The notes: generated by a model from the sequence alone, not told the origin. Shown: positions 19,889 through 29,332, numbered from the stretch's first letter. The stretch: 64,000 bases of DNA from Streptomonospora alba (GCF_000826685.1 NZ_JROO01000036.1:1-64000); one strand, 5' to 3'. Translations and numbers: made by a program.

Positions 19889-22504
19889 TCAGTGAATGTC
19901 CCGAAGATCGAGCGCGATGTCCAGCGCGGGACTGGAATGGGTCAGTGCCCCCACCGCCAGATAGTCCACCCCCGTCGCGGCGACAGCGGCGGCATCGACC
20001 AGCCGCAGACCGCCGCTGGACTCCAGCCGGGCCCGCCCGGCCACCCGCAGGACGGCTTCACGAAGCTCCTCGACGGTGAAGTTGTCCAGCAGGATCTCCT
20101 CGGCGCCCGCGGACAGGGCCGGCTCGATCTGGTCGATCCTGTCGACCTCGACCTCCAGAGGGACGCCGGGAAACGCGGTGCGCACCGCGCGCACGGCCTC
20201 GGCGACGCCGCCGGCGGCCAGGACGTGGTTGTCCTTGATCAGCGCGGCGTCGGCCAGGCCGAAGCGGTGGTTGACGCCGCCGCCGCAGCGCACCGCGTAC
20301 TTCTCCAGCGCGCGCAGGCCCGGGTGCGTCTTGCGGCTGTCGCGCACCCGCGCGTCCGTGCCCGCCGCGGCCTCGACCCAGGCCGCGGTCGCGGTGGCGA
20401 TCCCCGACAGGTGGGTGAGGATGTTCAGCGCCGTGCGCTCGGCGGTGAGCAGGTCCCGGGTGCGGGCGGTCACGCTCATCAGCACGTCGCCGCGGGCCAC
20501 CCGGCCGCCGTCGGCGGCGTGCCGCTCGACCTCCATGACGCCGCCGGTGGCCTCCGCGAGAACGAGCTCGGCCACCGGCAGCCCGGCCAGCACGCCGTCG
20601 GCGCGTGCGACCACGTCGGCGGTGCGGATCTGGGTGGCCGGTATGGTCGCGGCGGTCGTGACGTCGGCCCCCCGGCCGCCGGCCTCCCCGGGCAGGCTCA
20701 GGTCCTCGCTCAGGGCCGCGCGCACGCTCTGGAGCACCCCGGCGGCGCCCCCGCCGCTGTGGCTCCCCGAGCGGGCGACACGCTCCAGCTCGGCGCCGAG
20801 CGGACCGTCCAGCGGGTCGGACTCGGCGGCGACCGCTTCCCCGGGCCCGTCGAGTCCGACCCGGATGTTGAGCCGAGCCGGGACCGGGGCCGCCGGACCG
20901 TGCTCGGCGGCGGCCCGACCGTCGGCGCGGACGCGCAGCAGCGCCGCGCGGACCAGGGTGGCGGCCACCGTGAGCAGGTTGGTCGCCTCCCACGCGGCCG
21001 TGCCGGGTTCGGCCGTGCCGTTGGCGGGGTCGGCGGCCACTTCGGCGAGCTCCTCAAGCGCGGTGCGCAGGCCCGCCTCGTCGCGCACCACGCCCGCGTA
21101 GCGCGACATCACTGCGCGGATCCTGGCGACGTTGGCGGGGGCGACCAGGCCGCCGCGACCGTCGGGCGCCGCAGCGGCCGGTGCTGTGGCGAGCGGCTCG
21201 GCGGCGTCCGCGGAGGTTCGCTCGGCCAGGTCCCGGGCTGCGCGATGGGCGAAGACCACGCTTTCCAGAAGCGAGTTCGAGGCCAGCCGATTGGCGCCGT
21301 GCACGCCGGTGCGGGCGACCTCGCCGACGGCGTAGAGGCCCCGGATTCCGGTGCGCCCCCGCAGGTCGGTGCGCAGTCCCCCGGAGGCGTAGTGGGCGGC
21401 GGGCGCCACCGGGATCAGGTCGGTCACCGGGTCGACTCCGTGCTTGCGGCACGCAGCGAGGATCGTCGGGAAGCGCTCCTCCCACATCCGCGCGCCGAAA
21501 CCGCGGGCGTCCAGCAGCACATGGTCGGCTCCGGTGCGCGCCATCGCCTCGGCCGCCCCCCGGGCCACCACGTCGCGAGGGGCGAGGTCGGCCTGCTCGT
21601 GGCGGTCGCGCATGAAGCGGTGGCCGTCGGTGTCCACGAGGAACGCGCCCTCACCGCGCACCGCCTCCGAGATCAGCGGCTGCTGGCCGCGCGCGTCCGC
21701 GCCCAGCCACAGCACCGTGGGGTGGAACTGGATGAACTCCAGGTCCTCGGCCGGGGCTCCGGCGCGCAGGCCCAGCGCCAAGCCGTCGCCCGTGGAGACC
21801 TCGGGATTGGTGGTGGAGGCGAAGACCTGGCCGATGCCGCCGGTGGCGAGCACGACGGCGCGCGCTCGAACCCGGCCCACGCCGCCGCGCTCGCCCTCGC
21901 CGATGACGTGGACGGTGACGCCCGCCGCGGAGGGCTCTGCGCCCGGCCCGGCGGGGCGTGCGGTCAGCAGATCGGGGGCGAAGGCGTGCTCGATCACCTC
22001 GATGCGCGGGTCGGCGGTGACGGCGTGGATGAGCGCCCGCTCGATCTCGGCTCCCGTGGCGTCGCCGCCGGCGTGGACGATGCGGCGGGCGCGGTGGCCG
22101 CCCTCGCGAGTCAGCTCCAGGCGGCCGTCGTCGTGGCGGTCGAAGGCCGTATCGTGCTCGACCAGCCAGCGCAGCGCGTCGGGGCCGGCTGTGACCAGCG
22201 TGCGCACGGCCGCCGCGTCGCACAGCTCGCGTCCGGCCACGATCGTGTCGACCATGTGCGACAGCGGCGCGTCGGCCGGGTCGGTCACAGCGGCGATCCC
22301 GCCCTGGGCCCAGCGGGTCGAGCCCGTGGAAAGCAGGTCCTTGGTGACCAGCACCACCCGTCCCCGCGGCGACACCTCGGTGTAGCGCAGGGCGGTGCTG
22401 AGCCCGGCGATACCCGAGCCGACGACCACGACGTCGGCCGAGGCCGTCCAGCCCGGATCGGGCGCGGTCAGCCTGCGCGGCGGTTCGGGGAGCGTCTCCG
22501 ACAC
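19889..22504 (-). CDS. nadB-nadC: fused L-aspartate oxidase - quinolinate phosphoribosyltransferase
   Basis: One frame of 871 codons without a stop. The GTG start has GAAGGAGGA upstream. The NadB part has the FAD loop VVVVGSGIAGLS, GSTRWAQGGIAAV, the substrate residues in FIQFHPT and RGEGAF, HYASGGLRTD and GANRLASNSLLE. The usual late motif RGxHxRxDxP is not found; RADGRAAAEHGPAAP stands at that place. The NadC part (from about residue 590) has SEDLSL, ADGVLAGLPVAE, RTALNILTHLSGIAT, DSRKTHPGLRALEKYA, LIKDNH and LESSGGL. Together they make nicotinate mononucleotide from aspartate, with quinolinate synthase NadA encoded elsewhere. A GTG at 20737 could restart NadC alone as a 282-residue protein. 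Confidence 0.92.
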   Translation of the reverse strand: MSETLPEPPRRLTAPDPGWTASADVVVVGSGIAGLSTALRYTEVSPRGRVVLVTKDLLSTGSTRWAQGGIAAVTDPADAPLSHMVDTIVAGRELCDAAAVRTLVTAGPDALRWLVEHDTAFDRHDDGRLELTREGGHRARRIVHAGGDATGAEIERALIHAVTADPRIEVIEHAFAPDLLTARPAGPGAEPSAAGVTVHVIGEGERGGVGRVRARAVVLATGGIGQVFASTTNPEVSTGDGLALGLRAGAPAEDLEFIQFHPTVLWLGADARGQQPLISEAVRGEGAFLVDTDGHRFMRDRHEQADLAPRDVVARGAAEAMARTGADHVLLDARGFGARMWEERFPTILAACRKHGVDPVTDLIPVAPAAHYASGGLRTDLRGRTGIRGLYAVGEVARTGVHGANRLASNSLLESVVFAHRAARDLAERTSADAAEPLATAPAAAAPDGRGGLVAPANVARIRAVMSRYAGVVRDEAGLRTALEELAEVAADPANGTAEPGTAAWEATNLLTVAATLVRAALLRVRADGRAAAEHGPAAPVPARLNIRVGLDGPGEAVAAESDPLDGPLGAELERVARSGSHSGGGAAGVLQSVRAALSEDLSLPGEAGGRGADVTTAATIPATQIRTADVVARADGVLAGLPVAELVLAEATGGVMEVERHAADGGRVARGDVLMSVTARTRDLLTAERTALNILTHLSGIATATAAWVEAAAGTDARVRDSRKTHPGLRALEKYAVRCGGGVNHRFGLADAALIKDNHVLAAGGVAEAVRAVRTAFPGVPLEVEVDRIDQIEPALSAGAEEILLDNFTVEELREAVLRVAGRARLESSGGLRLVDAAAVAATGVDYLAVGALTHSSPALDIALDLRDIH

Positions 22505-22554
22505 CGCGGATCCTCCTTCGTGCCGGGTGCCGCGCCCGCCGACCGCGAAGCGGT

Positions 22555-23430
22555 TCACAGGGAGAGCGGCACGTTGTCGATCAGCCTGGTCCGCCCGACG
22601 CGTGCCGCGACCAGGAGCACGGCTTCGCCGCGGAAGTCGTTGGGGACCTCCGCGAACGTGTTCGCGTCGACCAGGGCCAGGTAGTCCACGGTGACCGGTG
22701 GCTCGCCCGCGGCGGCTTCGTCGAGGACGGCGCGGGCCGCACTGAGGATACCGACAGGGCCCGTGACCGAGGCGTCCGCCCCCGCCAGCAGCGCACGGGA
22801 CAGGGACAGGGCGCTGCGGCGCTCCGCGGGGCTCAGGTAGGCGTTGCGGCTGGAGGAGGCGAGGTTGTCGGAATCGCGCATCGTCGGTGCCGCGGCGATG
22901 TCGACGGCCATGTTCAGGTCGCGCACCATGCGGCGCACCAGCGCGAGTTGCTGGGCGTCCTTCTGGCCGAACACGGCGACGTCCGGCTGCACCAGGTTGA
23001 ACAGCTTGTTGACCACGGTGAGCACGCCGCCGAAGAAGCCCGGGCGGAACTCGCCCTCCAGCACGCGGCCCATGTCGCCCGGGTCGATGCGCACGATCTG
23101 CTCGCCGGGGTACACGTCCTCCACCGAGGGCGCGAACACCAGGGCCGCGCCCTCCTCGGCGCACACCCGCATGTCGGTGTCGAGGTCGCGCGGGTAGCTT
23201 TCGTAGTCCTCGCCGGGCCCGAACTGCAGCGGGTTGACGAAGACGCTGGCGACGATCGTGTCGGCCTGCTCGCGGGCGGCGGCCATCAGGGCGCGGTGCC
23301 CGCCGTGCAGGGCGCCCATGGTGGGCACCAGCGCCACCCGGCCCTCCAGGCTCCGGCGCAGGCAGGCCAGTTCCTCGGGCGTACGAGCGAGCGCGGGCGC
23401 GCTGCGGTGTGCTTGGGCGGCGTCGGTCAT
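22555..23430 (-). CDS. panC: pantothenate synthetase PanC
   Basis: A 291-residue ligase that joins pantoate and beta-alanine. Signature segments: VPTMGALHGGHRAL, SVFVNPLQFGPGEDY, GVLTVVNKLFNLVQPD, FGQKDAQQLALV, RDSDNLASSSRNAYLS. The ATG at 23430 has GGGAGA nine bases upstream; the open frame extends further but that part is antisense-like. It lies between a Rossmann/DUF2520 gene and nadB-nadC, spaced by 30-50 bp, so these are probably one operon for pantothenate and NAD. Confidence 0.98.
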   Translation of the reverse strand: MTDAAQAHRSAPALARTPEELACLRRSLEGRVALVPTMGALHGGHRALMAAAREQADTIVASVFVNPLQFGPGEDYESYPRDLDTDMRVCAEEGAALVFAPSVEDVYPGEQIVRIDPGDMGRVLEGEFRPGFFGGVLTVVNKLFNLVQPDVAVFGQKDAQQLALVRRMVRDLNMAVDIAAAPTMRDSDNLASSSRNAYLSPAERRSALSLSRALLAGADASVTGPVGILSAARAVLDEAAAGEPPVTVDYLALVDANTFAEVPNDFRGEAVLLVAARVGRTRLIDNVPLSL

Positions 23431-23462
23431 GGGGATGTCTCCCTGGTTGCGGGGGAATCGCC

Positions 23463-24353
23463 TCACGCCTGGAGGACGTCCAGCAGGCGTTCGGCGTCGT
23501 GGGGCTTGAGCAGTCCGGCGGCCAGAGCGCGGTCCGCTGTCAACCGCGCCAGCGCCACGTAGGCGTGCACGCTCTCGGGCGAATGCCGGCGCAGCTCGCC
23601 GAGGTGGGCGGAGACGGTCTCGGTGTCCCCGCGCAGGACCGGGCCGCTGAGGCCGTCCATGCCCAGCCGAAGGCCGTTGTCCAGGGCGGCGCCCAGCAGC
23701 GGGCCGAGCATGCGCGAGGGGTGCTCGACGCCGGCTGCTTGCAGCAGCGAGGCGCTCTCGGCGACCAGCGTGACCAGGTGGTTGGCGCCCCCGGCCAGTG
23801 CCGTGTGGTACAGCGTGCGGTGCTCCTCGGCGATCCACACGGGTTCGGCCCCCATCTCGACGACCAGCGCCTCGGCGATGGGGCGCAGCGCCTCGGGAGC
23901 GGTCACGCCGAACGAGCAGCTGGCCAGCCGGTCGACGTCCTCGTCGCGGCCGGTGAAGGTCATCACCGGGTGCAGCGCGAGGGGCAGGCCGCCTGCCGCG
24001 GTAGCGGGCGCGAGGACGTGGTAGCCGTGGGCGCCGCTGGTGTGGACCAGGAAGGTGCCGCCGACGTCGGCGCCGGTCTCGACGAGCCCGCGTGCGAGCT
24101 GCTCCAGCGCGTCGTCGGGCACGGTGAGAAGGACCAGGTCGGACTCGGCGACCACCTCGGCCGGCTCGGCCACGCGGGCCGTAGGCAGGCGCCGGCTCAC
24201 GCGATCACGCGAGGCCTCGGAGACCGCGGAGGCGGCCACCACCTGGTGTCCGACCCGCGCCAGTGCCGCGCCCAGCACCGATCCCACCCGGCCGGCGCCG
24301 ACCACGCCGACACGCAACCGTGCGGGCCGCTGCGCATTCTCCGACTGCTGCAT
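23463..24353 (-). CDS. Rossmann-fold / DUF2520 protein linked to panC
   Basis: 296 residues with an N-terminal NAD(P)-binding Rossmann domain (VGVVGAGRVGSVLGAAL) and a C-terminal all-helical DUF2520 domain (TLYHTALAGGANHLVTLV, GPVLRGDTETVSAHL). The layout is that of F420/NADP oxidoreductase-like and 6-phosphogluconate-type dehydrogenases. Family members often sit beside panC, so a role in pantoate supply, for example ketopantoate reduction, is plausible but unproven. The ATG has GAGGTGCG upstream. Confidence 0.88.
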   Translation of the reverse strand: MQQSENAQRPARLRVGVVGAGRVGSVLGAALARVGHQVVAASAVSEASRDRVSRRLPTARVAEPAEVVAESDLVLLTVPDDALEQLARGLVETGADVGGTFLVHTSGAHGYHVLAPATAAGGLPLALHPVMTFTGRDEDVDRLASCSFGVTAPEALRPIAEALVVEMGAEPVWIAEEHRTLYHTALAGGANHLVTLVAESASLLQAAGVEHPSRMLGPLLGAALDNGLRLGMDGLSGPVLRGDTETVSAHLGELRRHSPESVHAYVALARLTADRALAAGLLKPHDAERLLDVLQA

Positions 24354-24633
24354 CGCACCTCGTTCCAGTCCACTCGGGTACCGGACATCCGCGCGGCCAG
24401 CTTACTGACCGCCCGCGGTGCGCGGACCACCACCGCCCGCGGACGGGCGGGCTCGGTGACCGGTGTCTCGCTCGATCCGCCCGCACGGGCGGGGCGCCGC
24501 CGCCGAAGCCGAGCGCCTACGGCTCCGGGGCCCGCTCGCCCCGAAACAGCACGGAGCCGACGCCGCCCCTCGGGCGACGCCGGCTCGCTGTGCTCGGCGG
24601 TGCCCCCGCGGAGCGGGAGCACGAAAGCCGGTG

Positions 24634-24876
24634 CTACTCCCAGACCATCGCGCCGGACTTGTGGCAGGCACCCCCGCCGTTGCCGAGGATGCCGATGCCG
24701 TTGCCGCAGACGTTGACCGGGACGTTCAGGTCGGCGACGGCCTGGTTCCCGCTCAGGATCGAGCCGTTGCCCGAGGTCATGATGTCGTCGTCAGCGGATG
24801 CGCTCGGTGCGCTCGCGAGAATCGCGCCGGCCGCGGCGGCGGTGAGGGCACTGGCGAGCAGAGTCTTCTTCAGCAC
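24634..24876 (-). CDS. short chaplin
   Basis: 80 residues from a GTG with AAGGGGAA seven bases upstream. A signal peptide (LKKTLLASAL...SASA) is followed by one chaplin domain (SGNGSILSGNQAV, LNVPVNVCGNGIGILG, GGGACH) with the two Cys that form the chaplin disulfide. Chaplins are secreted amphipathic proteins that assemble as amyloid-like fibres and lower surface tension for aerial growth. The C-terminus KSGAMVWE is short and not anchored. It relates to the chaplin genes at 57.6-60.1 kb. Confidence 0.88.
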   Translation of the reverse strand: MLKKTLLASALTAAAAGAILASAPSASADDDIMTSGNGSILSGNQAVADLNVPVNVCGNGIGILGNGGGACHKSGAMVWE

Positions 24877-25202
24877 GTGGATTTCCCCTTGATCCAGGCC
24901 GGACGGACACGCCCGTCCGACATGTTCGACTGAACGTGAGAACGCGATTACTCCTCGCGTTCGAGACACCAATCTAGCCACCGATACGGGCTCGCGTCCC
25001 GCTTTTTGCCCAACTCGGCGAATACGAATAACTAACTGCATTCATTCAGGCACTGTCCGTTGCGCCTATTGTCCGGACATTCCCCCACGAAACTCTGGGA
25101 ACACGGGACCCCGCGGTGCCGACTCGCCTTGGGGTGACACACGCCACACCGGCGACGGAAGTGGCGGGCGACGCTGTGCGGAACACGCCTTGATCAGTGC
25201 GG
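24877..25202. other. 326-bp region upstream of the short chaplin
   Basis: No gene. It is clearly lower in G+C (24940-25080), as expected for the chaplin promoter, and ends at the stop of the PH-domain gene. A small GTTC-GACT-GAAC dyad lies at 24924-24935. Confidence 0.5.
24900..24919 (-). promoter_or_regulatory. hairpin in the chaplin 5' leader
   Basis: A perfect 7-bp stem (CGGACGG / CCGTCCG) with a 6-nt loop ends about 24 nt before the start codon, next to the ribosome site. It could stabilise the mRNA or modulate translation. Confidence 0.35.
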
Positions 25203-27884
25203 TCACGGGGGCGACGACGGGGCGTCGCTGCGGGTCGCCCAGCGTTCGGGGCCCGCGCTCCTTCGGCGAGCGGCGTGCCCGTAGGCGGCCGTCCCGTCGA
25301 CGATCCGGCGCGCCTCCCCGATCTCACGCCCGCTCGCACGCGCCCGGATCGGCCCGGGCGGGGTGTCGGCCTCGACCGTGGCCACGCCGCGCCGGCGGCT
25401 CAGCGGCCCGACGGTCATCCGCAGGCTCTGCGTCCGCGTGTGCGGCACGATCTCGGTCACGCGGCAGACCAGCCCCCGGCGTGTCACGAACAGCTGCTCG
25501 TCCACACCCAGCGCGCCGTCGCGCGCGCGGCCGCTGCCCGCCGGATGCATCTCCGTGCGCGAGACGTCCGTGCCGGGGAACAGTTGGCCGGCCAGCAGGT
25601 AGCCCAGGCGCCGCGGGACGACCGGGAGGAGGGTCGAGGAGTCCATCTGCCGCTCGCCGACGTAGCCCGCGACGTTGGCCTCGACGCGTACGACGCCCAG
25701 CGCCCGCCACAGCACGGGTTCGACGATGCGCACCGCCTGCACTCGTCCCGGCGGCACCGTCTGCATGCGCGCCTGGAAGATCCCGTAGCGCAGCCGCAGC
25801 CCGTCCGGCGACAGGGAGGCGTAGAAGTCGGTGTAGCGCAGCAGCGGGCCCAGGAAGCCGCGCATCAGCCCCAGCAGCAGCGGGACGGCACCGCCGAGGA
25901 CGCCCGGCTCGAAGTAGCCGGTACTGCCGAAGGCGGCCGCCCCCGCGGCGATGAGGAGCACGAACAGCAGCACACTGCCCAGCACGGGCAGCCGGAAGGC
26001 CAGCGCGCCCAGCAGCAGCCCGAAGGGCAGCCGGTAGAAGGGCCACTCCGGCGCCTTGGGTGTCGTCCCTGACAGACCCGCCGCGTGGGCGAGCAGCGCC
26101 GCGCGCAATCGTTCGGCCCGTCCCCAGGTCAGGTACCGCAGCCGGATCTCGCCGGCATCGCCCCCGGCCAGCTCCACCCGCAGCTCGGCCAGGCCCAGGA
26201 CCTGCATCAGCAGCGGCCGTACGACGTCGACGGCCTGGAGGCGGCTCAGCGGGATCTCCCGCGACGCCCGCCGGATCAACCCAGAATGGACGACAAGGTG
26301 GTCGTCGCGCAGCCCGAAGGAGGAGTTCCACCAGGACAGCAGGCTGAAGGCGATCGCGCCGCAGGCCACCCCCAGTGTCATGAGCAGGAGCCAGCCGAAC
26401 CCGAGCTGCATGATCAGGGTTCCGGGCAGGGCCAGGAAGACCACGACGGCCAGCAGCACCTGCAGCGGCACGGTGGCCCAGTGCGTGCGGTGGGCGCCGC
26501 GGGCGACGTCCGATTCGCTCGGCTGCCTCGGGCCGCCCTCCGGATGCGGCGGCGCCTGGCCCTGCGGCTCGGGAGGTGCGTCGGCCGTCGGCGGCAGGAA
26601 GCGCACCTGTCCGCCGCCGGCGGGCGCCGCCGGGCGGGGCCACACGGCGCCCGAAGCGGCGGGGTCGGCACGGCCTGCGTCGTCGGCCGACGGAGGTCTC
26701 TGCTGGCGCCCGTGATCCCCGGGTACCCACCACGGCGCCGCGTACGTGCCGGACGGGGCGGGCGGCGGTGGGGGCGGGGCTCCGAGCGACGGGGGCGCGT
26801 GCGGCGGCGGTTCGTGCGGACCCGCCGGCGGCGCCCCCGGTGATCCGCTGCCGTGGCCGTAGGGCGGTGACTGGGCGTCGGGCGGTGGCGGCTGCTCGGG
26901 GCCGTCGAGCCCCGATGGCGCGGCGGGCGGCCGCGCCCACTCCTGCGGAGGCAGGCGGTCGGGCTCCCCGCTTTCGCCTGAGTCTCCGGCGGGCGGTGCG
27001 GGCGCCGCGGGAACGATCCGGGGAGCGCCTCGGCGCCGCCGCGCGGCTGCTGAGGAAGGCTCACTCACCGGCTCCTCGACCGGGACGCCGGTGGCGTCGG
27101 TGCCGACGATGCCGCCGCCGGAACCGCCGCCCTGTGCGTCGGCTCGTCGGCCGTGCTCGCCGTGCTCCACCCGGTCACCGGAACCGCGGTGGCCGTCCGG
27201 CCCCTCGGCGGCACCGTCCTGTTCGGGCCGGTCTCCGCCGCCCGGCCGCTCGGCCCGGCCACCGCCCGCGTCAGCGGCGCGTTCCGCGCCCGGGATCGGC
27301 TCCTCGCCGGCACCGCCGACCGGCTCGGTGCCGCTACCCCGCAGCGGGGCATCTCCCGGCGTGCCGCCGCCGGCGAAGCGCCGCAGGCCGGACCTGTCGC
27401 CAGGGTGCTCGGCCGGGATCCCCTCGGCCTCGTCCGCGGCCTCGCCGCCCCAGGCGCTGCCGTCGTCCCGGGCTGCCGCGTCCCCCGTGTAGTACGGGCG
27501 GTCCCGCACGGGAGGAGGCGCGACCTGTTCGGAGCGGTGGGTGTCGGTGGGAGCCGTCACCGGACGCAACTCGGGAACCCCGCGCTCGGCGGAGGCGTCT
27601 GTGTCCTCGGCGCCTTCAGCGCGTTCCTCGCCGCCCGAACGGCGGCCCGTTCCGACCCGGCCGGCGCTGTGCTCCGCCCGCCCGTCGCCGCCTTCGGCGG
27701 CAGGCTCGGGAGCCGGGTCCCGCTCACCGCGCTCCAAACCGCCTTCCGCCGCGGCGTCGGCGGTCTCCGATCCGAACCACTCGCGGTCCCCGTGGGCCGG
27801 GTCGGCGGATTCCGGTCGGCGGCGGTCGTCAGCGGATCGGCCGCCGGAATGCGGACCGGACGCGGTGCGGTCGGCGTCGCTCAC
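25203..27884 (-). CDS. large membrane protein with PH-like (DUF304) domains and a long disordered N-terminus
   Basis: 893 residues from a GTG three bases after the previous stop, so translation is coupled. Residues 1 to about 430 are low-complexity, rich in Gly, Pro, Glu, Arg and Ala, with no fold. The C-terminal 460 residues match the YdbT type: a pair of membrane helices (TVPLQVLLAVVVFLALPG, LGFGWLLLMTLGVACG), a bacterial PH domain (LRDDHLVVHSGLIRRASREI, PLSRLQAVDVV), a second helix pair and another PH copy (DGLRLRYGIFQARMQTVPPG, RVQAVRIVEP). The role is unknown; in Bacillus relatives affect resistance to antimicrobial peptides. The disordered part is unusually long for the family. Confidence 0.85.
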   Translation of the reverse strand: MSDADRTASGPHSGGRSADDRRRPESADPAHGDREWFGSETADAAAEGGLERGERDPAPEPAAEGGDGRAEHSAGRVGTGRRSGGEERAEGAEDTDASAERGVPELRPVTAPTDTHRSEQVAPPPVRDRPYYTGDAAARDDGSAWGGEAADEAEGIPAEHPGDRSGLRRFAGGGTPGDAPLRGSGTEPVGGAGEEPIPGAERAADAGGGRAERPGGGDRPEQDGAAEGPDGHRGSGDRVEHGEHGRRADAQGGGSGGGIVGTDATGVPVEEPVSEPSSAAARRRRGAPRIVPAAPAPPAGDSGESGEPDRLPPQEWARPPAAPSGLDGPEQPPPPDAQSPPYGHGSGSPGAPPAGPHEPPPHAPPSLGAPPPPPPAPSGTYAAPWWVPGDHGRQQRPPSADDAGRADPAASGAVWPRPAAPAGGGQVRFLPPTADAPPEPQGQAPPHPEGGPRQPSESDVARGAHRTHWATVPLQVLLAVVVFLALPGTLIMQLGFGWLLLMTLGVACGAIAFSLLSWWNSSFGLRDDHLVVHSGLIRRASREIPLSRLQAVDVVRPLLMQVLGLAELRVELAGGDAGEIRLRYLTWGRAERLRAALLAHAAGLSGTTPKAPEWPFYRLPFGLLLGALAFRLPVLGSVLLFVLLIAAGAAAFGSTGYFEPGVLGGAVPLLLGLMRGFLGPLLRYTDFYASLSPDGLRLRYGIFQARMQTVPPGRVQAVRIVEPVLWRALGVVRVEANVAGYVGERQMDSSTLLPVVPRRLGYLLAGQLFPGTDVSRTEMHPAGSGRARDGALGVDEQLFVTRRGLVCRVTEIVPHTRTQSLRMTVGPLSRRRGVATVEADTPPGPIRARASGREIGEARRIVDGTAAYGHAARRRSAGPERWATRSDAPSSPP

Positions 27885-27887
27885 AGA

Positions 27888-28520
27888 TCACAGCCCCGTC
27901 GAGAAGGTCTCGCTGCGTGCCGCCAGCCGGTCGCGCAGCTGCACGGCGTCGTCCAAGCGCAGCCCCGGGATACGGGTATCGGCGGTCGTGGCCGCCGTCC
28001 GCACCTGGACCGTGGCCATGCCCAGAGCCTGCTCCAGCAGATCGGAGGTGACGTCGACGACCTGCATGCGGCCGTAGGGGATCACCACGAGCTGGCGCGT
28101 GACCAGCCCGTAGGTCAGGTACAGGTCGGTCTCGCCCTCGGCGTAGCCCCAGGTGTCGCGCACGGCCCGGGCCGCCCACCAACCCGCGGCTGCGGCCACC
28201 GCGACCAGCACGGCCCAGGCGAGGGCCCACCACCAGCCGACGATCCACAGCGCGGCTCCGCCCAGCACGAGTGCGGGCACCAGCACCGCCACCAGAACCG
28301 CCCTGCGGTACCAGGTCAGCGACGCGGAGACGCGGGTCCACGACGTGCCCGTCGGCGCGGCGAAGGCCGCATCGATGCGGGCGGTCAAGGATTCGCGCTC
28401 GCTCTGCTCCGAGTCCGCGGGCGCGCCCGGGTCGGGTCGCGGCCCGCTGTCCTCGCGCGGGCCGGACCCGGCTTGCTGAGAGCCTGGCTCAGACGCGGCA
28501 AAGTCCACGATTCCAGTCAA
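27888..28520 (-). CDS. PH-domain (DUF304) membrane protein, YdbS type
   Basis: 210 residues. An acidic/polar N-terminus (about 1-65) is followed by two membrane helices (AVLVAVLVPALVLGGAALWI, WALAWAVLVAVAAAAGW) and one bacterial PH domain (YAEGETDLYLTYGLVTRQLV, VIPYGRMQVVDVTSDLLEQ, LGMATVQVRTAA). It pairs with the larger neighbour as YdbS/YdbT pairs do in many Gram-positives; the two probably act together at the membrane. Confidence 0.9.
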   Translation of the reverse strand: MTGIVDFAASEPGSQQAGSGPREDSGPRPDPGAPADSEQSERESLTARIDAAFAAPTGTSWTRVSASLTWYRRAVLVAVLVPALVLGGAALWIVGWWWALAWAVLVAVAAAAGWWAARAVRDTWGYAEGETDLYLTYGLVTRQLVVIPYGRMQVVDVTSDLLEQALGMATVQVRTAATTADTRIPGLRLDDAVQLRDRLAARSETFSTGL

Positions 28521-28783
28521 TCATCCCGATGCCACTCCGCGGCGCCACAGCACACGAGCCGGGCGAATCGGGCCGCAAGCGCGGGCGGCGGGCGTCTCCC
28601 GGCGTGCCGCGCCCGGCTGCGGACCGCCCGCCTCGAAGCCCGGCGCCCGCTCCGTCGCCGAGAGCCGCGGACGGGCAGGGCTCTAGCGCCGTGCCACGTC
28701 CGCACACCCGACCGTTCCCCACCGGGTGCCGCAGACGGCGGGCGGGGCTTAAGCGCCGGCGGCCCGCCCGCGCCCGCGGTGCC

Positions 28784-29332
28784 TCACGCCCGGGACCGGT
28801 TCGGCTCCTCATCGCCCGGAACGCGGCAGGAGTGCTCCAGGAACAGTGCGGCGGCCAGCAGCACCACCGCCGACAGCAGGGTCCCGCCGGCCGTCAGGGC
28901 GTCGGCGCGGACGTCCACCGCGTTGAAGCGCTCCGCCAGCGCGGCCAGCATCCCGCCGAAGCCGCCGACGGCCAGCGCCGCGAACACCACGCTGGCCTTG
29001 GCCAGCGCCAGCAGCCGGGCCGCGCTCAGCGGCTCCATCGGCTCGGTGCCCGGAACGCGCCGGATCCGGCGCCGGGTGTGCACGGCGGCGATCGTCTCGG
29101 CGGCGGCGAGCAGCAGCAGCGTGGGGATCGCGCTCCACGGCAGCATCGGGATGCTGCCGTAGATCCTGTCGATCACCAGATAGGACAGCACACCCGTCAC
29201 CGCGGCCACGGCCACCGGCACCCGCCAGTCCGTCGGCCGGATGTGCCCTTCGCCGTCGCCGCCGTCGCCGCCGCTGCCGCGGACCGGGTGGTCCTCGGGC
29301 CGGTCCTCGTTATCGTCGTACACAGTCCTCAC
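28784..29332 (-). CDS. DUF3180 membrane protein
   Basis: About 182 residues with four predicted membrane helices and the DUF3180 look (RPTDWRVPVAVAAVTGVLSY, LPWSAIPTLLLLAAAETI, LARLLALAKASVVFAALAVG). The N-terminal 30 residues are Asp/Gly-rich. The family is found after folK in actinobacteria; its function is unknown. Start choice is open between GTG 29332 and GTG 29323. It follows folK by 40 bp. Confidence 0.88.
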   Translation of the reverse strand: MRTVYDDNEDRPEDHPVRGSGGDGGDGEGHIRPTDWRVPVAVAAVTGVLSYLVIDRIYGSIPMLPWSAIPTLLLLAAAETIAAVHTRRRIRRVPGTEPMEPLSAARLLALAKASVVFAALAVGGFGGMLAALAERFNAVDVRADALTAGGTLLSAVVLLAAALFLEHSCRVPGDEEPNRSRA

